Positions 37,401 to 47,564 of a DNA stretch of 64,000 nt are shown here, piece by piece; position 1 is the stretch's first letter; each line of letters begins with the position of its first letter. Location: positions 4,277,679 to 4,341,678 of the forward strand of contig NC_081338.1 in NCBI RefSeq assembly GCF_022539665.2. The letters are read 5' to 3'. The notes beneath the pieces were generated by a model. That model saw only the letters and a program-made list of their open reading frames with translations. It made no database searches and was not told the origin of the DNA. Source of the DNA: Daphnia carinata. Its lineage: Eukaryota; Arthropoda; Branchiopoda; Diplostraca; Daphniidae. Made by a program: the position numbers and the translations under genes.

Positions 37401-40400
37401 GAAATCGATGAGTTTTTTTTTTCTTTTTCTACTTTACTTCAAAACTTGTTTTTTAAAAAATCATTTTATTTCTGTTTTCGCTGTCATGCATGAGGAATGC
37501 GCGAATGGATGAAGATACTGAAAAGGATGGCAGGGAGAGGGTTTATATCCGCAACAAGACCCACGATAGACGGGCCCGGAGCATCGTTTCAAACAGACAC
37601 ACAGTGGCGCCGTTTTGTACTAACAAACGTTAAACGTTTTGCTTTCTGTCTTTGTTTTTCTTTGATTCAATGGCACCACGCGACTCGTCGATCCACCGTG
37701 TATATGTTATACAGGAGGAACGCAAACAAGCCAAACTGGCACTATTGGAATCGCAGCAACAGCGACGCCTCAAGGAGAATTCGTACAATGCCATCCAGGA
37801 ACAACAGCGTCGCGAATCTTTACACAGCAAGAGTCAGCACGAATGCGCCAACCATTACGATCCGAAATCAAACATCGAACGAGGTTTCATTCAAAACGTT
37901 AAACCCCACACAGCATATAACAATTAATATCCTTTTCTCTTTATTCCATTCAAAAAGAAACGATGCTGCTGTGTCAGCCATCTGTTGTTTCTCGGTCGGA
38001 ATTTCAAACGCGGACGGATCAGCCGAGCAGCGCAAGTGGATCGCATTTATTGCTGCCGCCAACGACGGCTCCGATCATCACCACGACGGCCGCCACTCCG
38101 CAAGGATCTCCCAACGCCACTCTGGATTCCATTTCCAGTCGCGGGGACAGCGTCAGACTATCGCCGTTGAAGTCGGTCAAGTTAGTGGGCGTGTCCCCGC
38201 CGCGTCGCACTTCGGCGGAAGGCTCCCCTTTGCACGGAGATAGTAACATCAATTTGGTGAGTAGAAACGTTCTTGTTTTATTTTATTTTAAAAAGAAAGA
38301 GAAGGGGACTTTACTTTCATTCGTATAAACAGGGACTGGAGACGTTGGGTTCGCCGTCTTTACTGCGCACGCCGAGCAACAGATCTTGCGCTAGTTCCAG
38401 ATCGTCTAGACGATCGAGTTTGAATCCCATCATGCCCAGTCGGGGTATTCTCAGCAGAAAGAGCAGCCTGGCTGCCCCTTCAGGGTATATTTACATTTCC
38501 ATAACTTTTTGCTGGCCCCCCCCTTTTGTTTTTTCTCGTGATTGCATTGCATCTTATAATTTGCCAATAAAAAAAAAAAAAAGGGGAGGAATGGTATCGT
38601 CGCCGGAAGAGTCAGCTGATACGAATTCATTGTTGCCTTCGTCGGAGATGCTGGGAAGTGGCGTCCTTCGTCAGGGCAGCAAAAAATTATGGAGGCGACT
38701 CTCATCGCGGGATGCGGCCGGCGTACCCGCGACCGGCTCCCACGCCGACCTGGAAGCCGAGCTGGAAGAGGATCGTACGTCGAACGCGGGCAATTACAGT
38801 CTTTTGAACAACCTGAACAACCAACGACAGCCGAGGTATGGCGTGTCGGCTATACATTTAGTGGGGACGTGGTTAAAACAATATCGTGTTTATAATCAGC
38901 TGCAGCAATCACGATCGACTTGCGTGTAACGGCAGCGCGCAACACGATGGAATTCATCAGCCATTCACGCGCAAGCCGATTCTATCTCATCAGAATTCGT
39001 TCGGCAGCCCGACGACGTTGAGTCCGCAGAATTCTATCCGCAGTAACGGCTCGTCTCCGAGGAGTCCATCACCGGGATTCAACAACCTCGCTGTAAGTTG
39101 TGCATTTCATTCTTTAATATAAACATGGCGAGTTTTTTTAAATTGATTTGTGTATTTGTTTTTCTGTTGGGAAGCAGCCGAATAACAACAACAACGGCAG
39201 TAGTTTGAATTTCTCGATGGGAGAAGGTCAAACGGGAGCCAACAGCACAACCAAAACCGAGGAGGAAGTGGTCGTGAAGAAACGGCTGATTGTTCGCCTT
39301 TATGAACGATTCCCTCAACTCAAGGAGCGGGAAGACTACGCCCTCTTTATCCTATCGCCGGAAAATTCGTATTAATTTTATTTTAAAACAAAATTGAATG
39401 GCGAAATAATTACTTTGAAATTTGCAGCATTCGGCGGTCATGTAATACGTTGGTGACGAAAAGTTGGTTCGACCACGGGATCTTGTTCTTCATTGGCTTG
39501 AATTGCGTCACGCTGGCCATGGAACGGCCGCTCATTCCACCCGATTCGTACGAGCGTGCCTTCCTCTCCATGTCCAACTATGTCTTCACCTTCGTCTTTG
39601 CCATCGAAATGATGTTGAAAGTCTTTGCCGTCGGAATGTTCTACGGACACAATGCCTACTTCACCTCTGGCTGGAACATCATGGACGGACTCCTCGTTAC
39701 TGTCTCCATCGTCGACATTCTCATGTCGATTCTCTCTAGTGGCAGTCCTCGCATCTTTGGCATCCTCAGAGTAAACGAAATTCAAATTGTTTTTTACTTA
39801 ATTAGCATTTCATTTTAAAAATTTTTAAAAATGCAATAGGTCTTCCGGTTGCTGCGATCCTTGAGGCCATTGCGAGTCATCAACCGAGCGCCCGGCTTGA
39901 AATTAGTGGTGCAAACGTTATTATCTTCTTTGAAACCCATCGGAAACATTGTGCTCATTTGCTGCACGTTCTTCATCATCTTCGGAATCCTCGGAGTCCA
40001 GGTACGTGCATACATTTTTAAATATTTCAATTGCTATTTTGAACGAATTTGATTTTTCCCACAGTTATTCAAAGGCAGTTTCTTTTACTGCGAGGGGCCC
40101 AATATCCGTTCGGTGCGCAACCGGACCGACTGTTTAGCGGCCGATCCGCGTAACATGTGGGTCAATCGAGCCTATAACTTTGACGATTTGGGACAGGCCT
40201 TGATGGCCCTCTTTGTCCTTTCTTCTAAAGACGGTTGGGTCAACATTATGTACACAGGGCTGGATGCCGTCGGTGTTGACCAGCAGGTTCGTTGTTCAAT
40301 AATGCATGAATTCAAACGAGCAATTGGATTCACACGGCATTTCGTGATAGCCGATTGAGAATTACAGCGAATGGCGTTTGATCTACTTCATCTCGTTTCT

Positions 40401-43400
40401 ACTGCTGGTCGGTTTCTTCGTGCTCAACATGTTCGTCGGTGTCGTCGTGGAGAATTTCCACCGTTGCCGCGAGGAGCAGGAGAAAGAGGAGCGAGCCCGC
40501 CGGATGGCCAAACGCGCGCGCAAAATGGAAAAGAAGCGCAGAAGTAAATTTAAATCTCGTATTTTCATTATTCAATTTCTTTTTCCAGGCTCTTTTGGGT
40601 TCATTTTCGAATTTAAAGATCCATTGCTAGTGTCTTCTCTTTTCACTGCCGTGTTTAACCAATGACGAGACACTAGCGCCCCCCGACGATTGTTTTGATT
40701 TGACGTTTAGGATTCGATTCTTTAATTTATAAGTTCGTGTTTATTTTCAACGTTGTTTTCTAGTAGGATTTTTTTTCTGTTGGTTTCTTTCTTTGATTGA
40801 ATCGTCGTGGTGTAACAGCGTTTTTCTTTTCTCATCTTATTGAATTGCCATTTTTGTTCAAGTTGGTACTGTAGTCGCACTCAATGACGTCGTCATCGAT
40901 GGCACTGACCCCGGACCTAAGCCCAGAGCCGTGAGAACGGGTAGGAAATTAGCAATTCCTGACCCACACAACCCCCCAAAACTATGCTGACTTTTGTTTC
41001 ACGTTGTTTTTGTTCTTCTACCTCACACTACGAGATGGAAAACAAAAACACGAACAAAAGAAAATCGTTAAAAGACTGCACTGGTGTGACATCCCCCCAC
41101 CTGGCTGATCCGAGTTTCTCATTAAAAACTCCTTTTTTTTAAATTATTATTCTAAAAATGATTGATCCTAAAAACCGGAAGGATAAAAATCAATTCCTTT
41201 TGCAGGAAACCAACACGCTGCTTGTCCCACACACACCAAATGTAGATCCGTTGTGATGGATGCTTTTGACATGACTTTTATTTATGAAATTTTAATCACT
41301 TAGTTTAGATCGCTTAGACGTCATTAACATCCACCTGAATGTCGGTTTTTTTTACATCACCGGTTAAAAAAAAAAAAAAAGGCACATTGTTTGACGATTT
41401 GTACAGTGTGTGTGTGTGTGTGTGTGTGAGTGACACGTGCAATCATTTAATTAATAACATTACATCGTCTTACCTGTAATAATGTTTTTTCAGAGATGCG
41501 ACGGCCGCCCTACTACACCAACTATTCACGCTCCCGACTCCTCATTCATAATGTGGTGACGTCCAAGTACTTTGACTTGGCCATCGCTGCTGTTATCGGT
41601 CTTAACGTCGTCACAATGGCCATGGAATTTTACCTGATGCCACCTGTAAGTTTTTTAAATTTGAATACATTGGATGGTGTGTTGTTTGTAATAACATGTT
41701 TGAAAATTAGGAACTGGAATCGGCGTTGCGTATTTTCAACTATTTCTTCACGGCCGTCTTCATCATCGAATCCGTTTGCAAAGTGGTGGCTTTGGGAGTG
41801 AAGAGATACATCCGCGATCGGTGGAATCAGCTTGACGTGGCCATCGTCATCTTGTCTATTGTGGGTATTGTTTTGGAAGAGATGAAATCCGATCTGATCC
41901 CCATCAATCCGACTATTATCCGCGTCATGCGAGTTCTACGGATAGCCAGAGGTAAACTTTCCCCATCCATTGCAAAATCAAGCAGGACGTTTAAGCTCAA
42001 AATTTCTGTTCTAGTGTTGAAGTTGCTGAAAATGGCCAAAGGAATCCGCTCTCTGCTGGACACAGTGATGCAAGCACTTCCGCAAGTCGGCAACTTGGGA
42101 CTCTTATTCTACTTGCTGTTCTTCATTTTTGCTGCCCTCGGAGTCGAATTGTTCGGCCGTTTGGGTAAATATGAACTTAAAAAAATAATGACGGGCCAGG
42201 CCGGTTCTAACCCGTTTTTTTTTTCTTCCCCCGGACGAGTGCAGAGTGCGACGACGAACATCCGTGCCAGGGTCTTGGGGAGCACGCACACTTTGCCAAT
42301 TTTGGCATCGCCTTCTTGACGCTGTTCCGCGTAGCCACCGGCGACAATTGGAACGGCATTATGAAGGACACGTTGCGCGAAAATTGCGATGCTTCCGCCG
42401 ATTGTATCAAAAATTGCTGCGTCTCGAGAATCATCGCCCCCATCTTTTTCGTCATCTTCGTCCTGATGGCTCAGTTCGTCTTGGTCAACGTCGTCGTCGC
42501 CGTCCTCATGAAACACCTAGAAGAATCGCACAAACAGGTAACGAAAGCCTCCCCGAGCAATTTTAATTTTTTAAATTAACATTCGTCGCGCCAACTTAAA
42601 CCATTTCATTTACCGACTCATCGCTCCAAAAAAAAACTCAACACGGTTATGTTTCAAAGAAAAACAAATCTAATCATTCTAAAGTTAACCAATTAAAAAT
42701 TAAAAGGAGAAACATTGAAAAGGAGGTAGTCCAATCTAGAAGGGGGAAACATAAATGAATAGCATAACATATGAAAAGCAAGAGCGATAAGACATGTGTG
42801 TGTGTGTGTGTGTGTGTGTTCAGACGGCGGAAGAAAAGATTCAGACGCCCACGACGGAAACGGATGCTGATACGGACGATGATGTCTTGGCTGAAGACGC
42901 ACCTGAAACCAATACCTATCCGATGATCACATTGAGCGTGGACAGTGAAACAGAAGTCAGGATAGAAGAAGAAGACGCAACGTCATCTGTCTGCAGTCCA
43001 TGAAAAAAAAAGAATTTCGAAATCCATGTGGAGGGGGACCACACCATTGTGAAACGACTCCAAACAAACCAAAATTATCTATGGGGAGAAGTAACGAACA
43101 CAAAAGGACGGAACATAAGCACCCAACGACCCTCACGTTCAAATCAGCACGGCAACAAAAAACACAAAGATCAAAAGGCAAAATAGAAACTTAAAAAAAA
43201 AAGTCCCTGGATCCCCCCTCCCCCCTTCGAAGAGTTCGAAAACCCCACAAAGTAGAGCGTAAGCAATCGATTTGGCAAAAGGCAGCACCAACCGCAGTTT
43301 GATCACACACTTATCTCTTGTTAAAGCCTCGTTCATAACCATCACGTTTGGTAACAAAACAAACAAACAAACAAAAAGAAACACCTTTATTTCTTGATAG

Positions 43401-43806
43401 TTTTAATCGACCATTAGCCGTGTCTCGCCTTAACATCCTGCCTCTTGACAAATTGAAAAACAAATGTGCTCATGTGTATTCCATTTTTTGTGCATGTTTT
43501 TTTTTTTTTTTAATTGGAACGCGACGTGTCTAGAGAGAGTCGGAACTAAAACATTGCCTGGTAGAATTCCACCATTGCTGATAGAAAAGAAAGCCTCTCC
43601 TTCGTGTGTGTGTGTGTGTGTGTGTGTGTTCCAATTGTTTTTTTGAAACTAATGGTTTTAACTCTTTCACCTGCCGATAGATGGAAGACGATATGGAAAT
43701 GGAGATGGAACTGGCCGAAGAATTTGCACCTCTGCCGACTGCTGAGACCGTTAAAGTGAACGACGAGCTTGAAGAGCTGGAACTGACTAACACGGCTGCA
43801 TCCTGA
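18650..43806 (+). CDS. Ca-alpha1T: Voltage-gated T-type (Cav3) calcium channel alpha1 subunit
   Basis: The channel is a four-domain plasma-membrane pore giving low-voltage-activated Ca2+ current. About 31 constitutive exons plus alternatives chain in frame; one full path is 7,371 nt, giving 2,456 residues. The selectivity-filter residues are E (SLEGW, domain I), E (TQEDW, II), D (SKDGW, III) and D (TGDNW, IV). This EEDD ring is the Cav3 signature; high-voltage channels have EEEE. Each S4 is visible: [14 protein letters not shown] (I), [14 protein letters not shown] (II), [15 protein letters not shown] (III), [16 protein letters not shown] (IV). A gating-brake helix-loop-helix follows IS6. ATG 18650 precedes an acidic N-terminus. 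Domain exons are in the sub-entries. The least certain link is the small exon at about 31349-31395. Intron 1 is AT-AC. Best guess: orthologue of Drosophila Ca-alpha1T and C. elegans cca-1. Confidence 0.95.
19174..24909 (+). other. U12-type AT-AC intron (Cav3 intron 1, 5,736 bp)
   Basis: The 5' end reads ATATCCTTTTT, a perfect minor-spliceosome AT-AC donor. The 3' end reads TTTTCCTTTAACT at 24881-24893 (U12 branch consensus with one extra T), then CGATAC|G, with branch-point A to intron end about 18 nt. Joining CC (19172-19173) to G (24910) restores NP-WFERVSM, the conserved Cav3 sequence. No GT donor or AG acceptor exists that would do so, and an in-frame TGA at 24896-24898 limits how far left exon 2 can reach. 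The intron itself is rich in T/A tracts and CA repeats (about 20988-20999, 21070-21089); the long frames inside it look random. Confidence 0.9.
25875..25916 (+). other. Alternative domain I turret exon A (42 nt)
   Basis: Acceptor ATATACAG, donor GTAAGC. Enters and leaves in phase 2, adding [14 protein letters not shown]-like sequence between PPATL and PLSSYYKV. It is similar to exon B (TLPxxYxxK core), which suggests tandem exon duplication. Confidence 0.6.
26440..26493 (+). other. Alternative domain I turret exon B (54 nt)
   Basis: Pyrimidine-rich acceptor TCTATCTAACAG, donor GTATTG. Enters and leaves in phase 2, encoding [18 protein letters not shown]. Frame alone would allow A, B, both or neither, so the splicing mode needs RNA evidence. 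Confidence 0.65.
29347..31395 (+). other. Cav3 IS6 end and I-II linker exons
   Basis: Exon 29347-29986 completes IS6 ([16 protein letters not shown]) and encodes the helix-loop-helix gating brake (from [16 protein letters not shown] to [16 protein letters not shown]), followed by two CAG/CAA-coded Gln runs (about 29606-29625 and 29770-29803) and an Arg/Lys-rich patch. Exon 30049-30663 is Ser/Pro-rich and probably disordered. A short exon starting at 31349 (phase 1 in, phase 0 out; end 31383 or 31395) is inferred because it is the only phase-compatible bridge to the next exon that I found. Confidence 0.75.
31541..33018 (+). other. Cav3 domain II voltage-sensor exons
   Basis: Exons 31541-31960 (acidic pre-domain region then IIS1, [19 protein letters not shown]), 32587-32738 (IIS2-S3) and 32806-33018 (IIS4, [18 protein letters not shown], and start of IIS5). 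The last exon ends in phase 2, feeding either of two alternative S5-turret exons. Confidence 0.92.
33538..33655 (+). other. Mutually exclusive domain II turret exon, short form (39 codons, 3 Cys)
   Basis: Phase 2 in, phase 0 out. Encodes the end of IIS5, a short turret with three cysteines ([20 protein letters not shown]) and the pore helix [10 protein letters not shown]. Donor GTACGA. Confidence 0.92.
35277..35433 (+). other. Mutually exclusive domain II turret exon, long form (52 codons, 5 Cys)
   Basis: Phase 2 in, phase 0 out. Encodes the same structural piece as the 33538 exon, but with a longer, five-cysteine turret and pore helix [10 protein letters not shown]. The donor is GCAAGT, a GC-AG intron. 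Including both exons, or neither, gives an early stop, so exactly one must be used. Confidence 0.92.
35785..39092 (+). other. Cav3 domain II filter/IIS6 exon and II-III linker exons
   Basis: 35785-35940 carries the filter Glu (TQEDW) and IIS6 ([19 protein letters not shown]). The II-III linker exons are 36337-36666, 37715-37883, 37958-38256, 38333-38484, 38584-38835 and 38900-39092. The first two begin with charged, Gln/Arg-rich helical sequence ([29 protein letters not shown]) likely to form coiled coils; the rest is Ser/Pro-rich. Introns here are mostly 64-99 nt, except the 1,048-bp intron 36667-37714. Confidence 0.85.
39178..40543 (+). other. Cav3 domain III exons
   Basis: 39178-39368 (end of linker), 39428-39770 (IIIS1 to IIIS3), 39840-40001 (IIIS4 voltage sensor and IIIS5), 40065-40286 (turret, pore helix, filter Asp in SKDGW), 40351-40543 (IIIS6 [15 protein letters not shown] and basic III-IV linker). 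Confidence 0.93.
40863..40940 (+). other. Cassette exon in the III-IV linker (78 nt, candidate)
   Basis: Lies in the 950-bp intron between 40543 and 41494. Acceptor TGTTCAAG, donor GTAGGA, phase 1 on both sides. It adds 26 codons including [20 protein letters not shown] without a stop. The flanking exons also join directly in frame (codon AAG), so the exon is optional. Confidence 0.6.
41494..42537 (+). other. Cav3 domain IV exons
   Basis: 41494-41645 (IVS1), 41711-41951 (IVS2 to first half of IVS4), 42015-42164 (rest of IVS4, IVS5), 42245-42537 (turret, filter Asp in [17 protein letters not shown]6, ending [11 protein letters not shown]). The last exon ends in phase 0 and can join either terminal exon. 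Confidence 0.94.
42824..43003 (+). other. Cav3 terminal exon, form 1
   Basis: Follows a TG repeat and CAG acceptor. Encodes 59 acidic residues ([14 protein letters not shown]... to ATSSVCSP) then TGA. It joins 42537 in phase 0. Confidence 0.75.
43681..43806 (+). other. Cav3 terminal exon, form 2
   Basis: Acceptor GCCGATAG. Encodes 41 residues beginning [15 protein letters not shown] and ending LTNTAAS, then TGA at 43804-43806. The Glu/Met/Leu-rich beginning resembles the post-IVS6 sequence of vertebrate Cav3 channels. It joins 42537 in phase 0, replacing form 1. Confidence 0.65.
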
Positions 43807-45191
43807 CTCTTCACCTTTAATCTCATCGAACAAGTAGACAACGTTTTATCTTTTCTTTCGTCCTTATTAGAGGTAAAATTTTAAACAAGTCCATTTGTTT
43901 CGTTTCTCTCGTGAAACCGGGTTAGTTTCGTCTCGTCGACGTATTGTTTGATAGAAAATAATAAGCAACAAATTTACATATTCTGCAATTACCTGTTTCG
44001 AAATGCATCAGGTATAGTTTTTCCTCCATTTGGACCTTCTTCGTTTCAATCAATTTTTTATCCAAAACGATTATCGTTTTTCCTTTTTCAAAATTATATC
44101 GGACAAGCACTTGAGCGCCTTCTCTCATTCCTCCTCGTGTAATCAAACATGTCATCCTGCACCCTTTGCAGCTCCTTCCATCCAAAGACCAGCAACCTCG
44201 CTCCTTTGATTTTTCTTTTTTCCCCCTTTTTTTTCGACTCCCTTTGTCAATTTGAGAAAAAACGAAAGATGATCACCGTCTCACACTATTGTGACTGCGT
44301 AGAGAGCAATTTTGTATTTTCAACGGCCGAAATGAAAACATCATTGTTTTTCATTCGTTTTTATTTTCTCTCTAGTGTAAAGTGAACCTAAAAAACATCG
44401 TTTTTTTTTTTTGAATATATATATAACTGTTTTCATGATAGTTAATTATATCGTTTGAAGAAGAAAAATGAATCTTTCGGGAGGATTGTATTCGAGTTTA
44501 TAGCAATACCTAATGACTATTACACACACCTTAAAATTTGAAAGTGAAAAACAGAAGATGATAAGCACCCAACTACGACCCTGAAACCCTCCCGAATTCT
44601 GTACCATTTGTATTTTTCTCTTACATGAAATGCCCTTGTAAAATGACATTTTTGTTTCCATTTTTAATTTTTTTGAGTTTTTACAGAATTTTAACGTGGA
44701 AAACAATTGAAAAAAAAAGGTAAACGTGCCGTACCGTGTTTTATTTTAAACGCTAATCTTACCAAAGGCGTCCCCGATGATCGACTTAACGTGGGTTCCG
44801 CTTCATTTGACCATTATTTAGTTGGGCATTTTATTTCGTTCCTGTTGTCGTGCTATTTTATCGCAACAGGGATGTGATAAAATGCTATTGTTGACTGACA
44901 ATCATATCGTGATGAATGACACAGTTTTTTAAAATGTTACATATAACTTCCTCTACTCCCACTCGCAGTTGACAGGTCATTCTGCAGCACCCGGTGGTGT
45001 AGGCCACTTCTAAAACGAGGTATTGATGCAATGACTCGGTGAACTTTTGGCACGTCCTCACGAAAATCGGACGGCTTTATCTCGTTTGCTCAATATCGTT
45101 TCTTATCTGACCAGTTTGAGTTGTTTCCATAAAGTTTCCAGCTAGACTCACGAAATTCGACAGTCGAACGTCTCACTTGTCCGGTTAAAGA
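43807..45191. other. Channel 3' UTR and intergenic region
   Basis: AT-rich, no gene seen. The 3' UTR of the channel and the promoter of the 45192 gene must lie here. Confidence 0.4.
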
Positions 45192-47564
45192 ATGGCCGGC
45201 ACTAACAAATTGTTTAAGGTGTTTGCAATCGTTTTGCTGCTCGGCGTCCTACTCTTCGCTGTCGACGCTGCAAGTAAGAAACATTTGAAGACTAAAACAG
45301 CTCCAAAGAAGATCTTACATCACCTTCTGTACTCGGACGATGACGACCTGATGCTCGGAGATGAGCCGGAGTCTAGCGGCGATGGTCCCGACGGCCCAGA
45401 TAACGAAGGAAGTGCCACTCCAACAGTGAAGCCCAAGCCACCAGCTAACGAGCTCGATCCTGATTTCTCCATCGATGGATTGCCAGACATCAACGAACTT
45501 CTACCTGGAAATAATATGAACTGGCCCACGTTTAAACCTGCCATCAGGCCTACGGCTAAACCCCCTTGCCATTTAACTAACTCTTGCCCACCGGTGAAAC
45601 CCCCCTGTCAATCGGGTCAACCTTGCCCACCGGTGAAACCCCCTTGTCAATCGGGTCAACCTTGCCCACCACCCCAATCGCCCTGTCATTCAGGGAGACC
45701 CTGCCCACCGGTTCAACCACCGGCCCCACCTCCGTGTTCTCCAGCTAAACCTTGTCCACCGGTCCAGCCACCGGCTCCTCCGTGTCATTCAGCTAGACCT
45801 TGTCCACCGGTCCAGCCACCGGCCCCACCCCCATGTTCTCCATCTAGACCTTGTCCACCGGTTCAGCCACCGGCCCCACCACCGTGTCCTCCAGCTAAAC
45901 CTTGTCCACCGGTTCAGCCACCGGCCCCACCTCCTTGCCATTCAGCTAGACCTTGTCCACCGGTCCAGCCACCGGCCCCACCTCCATGTTCTCCAAGTAA
46001 ACCTTGTCCACCGGTTCAACCACCGGCCCCACCTCCGTGTCCTCCTGCTAAACCTTGCCCACCGGTTCAACCACCGGCCCCACCTCCATGTTCTCCAACT
46101 AAACCTTGTCCACCGGTTCAACCGCCGGCCCCACCTCCTTGCCATTCAGGTAAACCTTGTCCCCCGGTCCAACCTCCATGCAACGCAGGCAAACCTTGTC
46201 CACCGGTCAAGCCTCCGTGTCAGCCTAATCGCCCGTGCAACCAAGTCAGCCTGCCACCTGTATACAGCCCAGCCAACGTGTAAGTTATTTTAGCTGCTCA
46301 ACGTGTGTGTAATCAAAAGCCTGTCAATCATCAGCTTAGTCACCACTCACGCAAGGCATCAAATGTTGGTTCACTTATCTCACTTAAATGGGTAGAAGAT
46401 GACGAGAAAAAAAACAATGTTGATGTTTTCGGTTTGACAGACGTACTTCTGTTTGATCGACTAAGATCTTATTTGGATAATGTATGGACGTGTCCTTCCC
46501 CTTTATCTCACACGTGAAATCCACCTGAACAATTTGTTTTACCCATCGCTATACAGGTGTGGAAAAACCTACTTTTGCCGGAAAGGATACAGCGGCCCGT
46601 GTCACAGAAATGAAATTTTTACGTCCTCACCGAGCTATTTATCACGGCCCGTCTCTTCCGGACGTTCGACTTGCCCCAACTATTTTTCTCCGCCGGCCGG
46701 CTGCTTCTCATCCACGAACAATCCGTTCGCTTTAACAGGCAAGAGTTCACCTGGATATTGCACGATTCGCTATGCCCACCAGCCTTGCTACGGCTACCCT
46801 TCGTAAGTCCCATAAACATAATTATACCCAACATAATTCTTTTAAAAATGATATATTTTGTTTTTACATTTGGCGTAGGACGTACCGCTATTGCAAACAA
46901 ACAAAACAATGCTATCCTACCACGCCCACGTCGCTGTATGACCCCAGGTGTGTAAAGTCTATTTGACTTTCAAAGTAATCCTCCTTATTATTGCCCTTTT
47001 TAAACAAATGAGGATATATAGACCGCCACAAGGACCGTGTCCAGCTGACCAGTATTTTGCTATCGCAGATAAGTACTACGGCTATTGCCGTTGCAATCGC
47101 CCCAACTACGTTCATTGCCCACAGACGAAACGCTGTTACCCAGCATACACTAAGGTAGATAAGGAAAAGCTTATACTTGGAATACCTTTTTTCAATTGCG
47201 TCCACGTGTCTGTTAGCTGACATTAAATTATTTCTAAAAAAAAAAAAATTAGGGATCTTGTACCGCTGGCCAGTGGCTTGTTCCACACGGAAATGTTGGC
47301 TTAGCTACCTGCAAAGCTTGCCCTTGTCCTTCACTGGCGGACGGCCATCACATGTACTGGAGCGGGAAGGGCCATCAACACGGAAGACCTGGATGTTACA
47401 AGTCTCAAACGCGAGGTCCTTGCCAACACGGCATGCGATTTGTGGTTGACGATATTCTCACGGGTTCTGCGCATTGTGTTCGCAATCACTCGAGACGACC
47501 GAGTTCGAGTTACAACTCGTTGTGGAACGACTGGAACTTGTTTTACGGCAATTCCAATTTTTAA
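45192..47564 (+). CDS. Secreted proline/cysteine-repeat protein with C-terminal Cys-rich modules
   Basis: Five exons close in frame to 618 residues: 45192-46279, 46557-46802, 46879-46947, 47013-47154, 47253-47564. Residues 1-27 form a signal peptide (LFKVFAIVLLLGVLLFAVDA). An acidic stretch (SDDDDLMLGDE) follows, then about twelve tandem copies of a roughly 17-residue unit, PC-xxxx-PCPPVQPPAPP (genomic 45570-46240), where the four variable residues alternate among a few types. The last four exons encode cysteine-rich modules with GPC/GSC-xxxQ motifs (CRKGYSGPCHRNE, GPCPADQYF, GSCTAGQWLVPHG, RGPCQHGMRF), reminiscent of insect DUF4789 extracellular proteins. Function unknown; a cuticle, cement, silk-like or gut-lining matrix protein is plausible. 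Paired cysteines in each unit suggest disulfide cross-linking. Confidence 0.82.
45570..46240 (+). repeat. Coding tandem repeat, 51-bp unit, about 12 copies
   Basis: Each unit encodes PC-xxxx-PCPPVQPPAPP or a close variant. Units share CCACCGGTCCAGCCACCGGC-like sequence with silent differences, so the array is partly homogenised. Copy number probably varies between strains. Confidence 0.85.

Noticed and set aside
37927-37940. Second U12-like donor ATATCCTTTTC
   Set aside because: It lies inside a 74-nt intron (37884-37957) that is fully explained by GT-AG sites in the correct phase.
45942-46145. Minus-strand Trp/Arg-rich frame opposite the proline repeat
   Set aside because: It is the antisense shadow of the CCACCGG-rich coding repeat; long open frames are forced by its composition.
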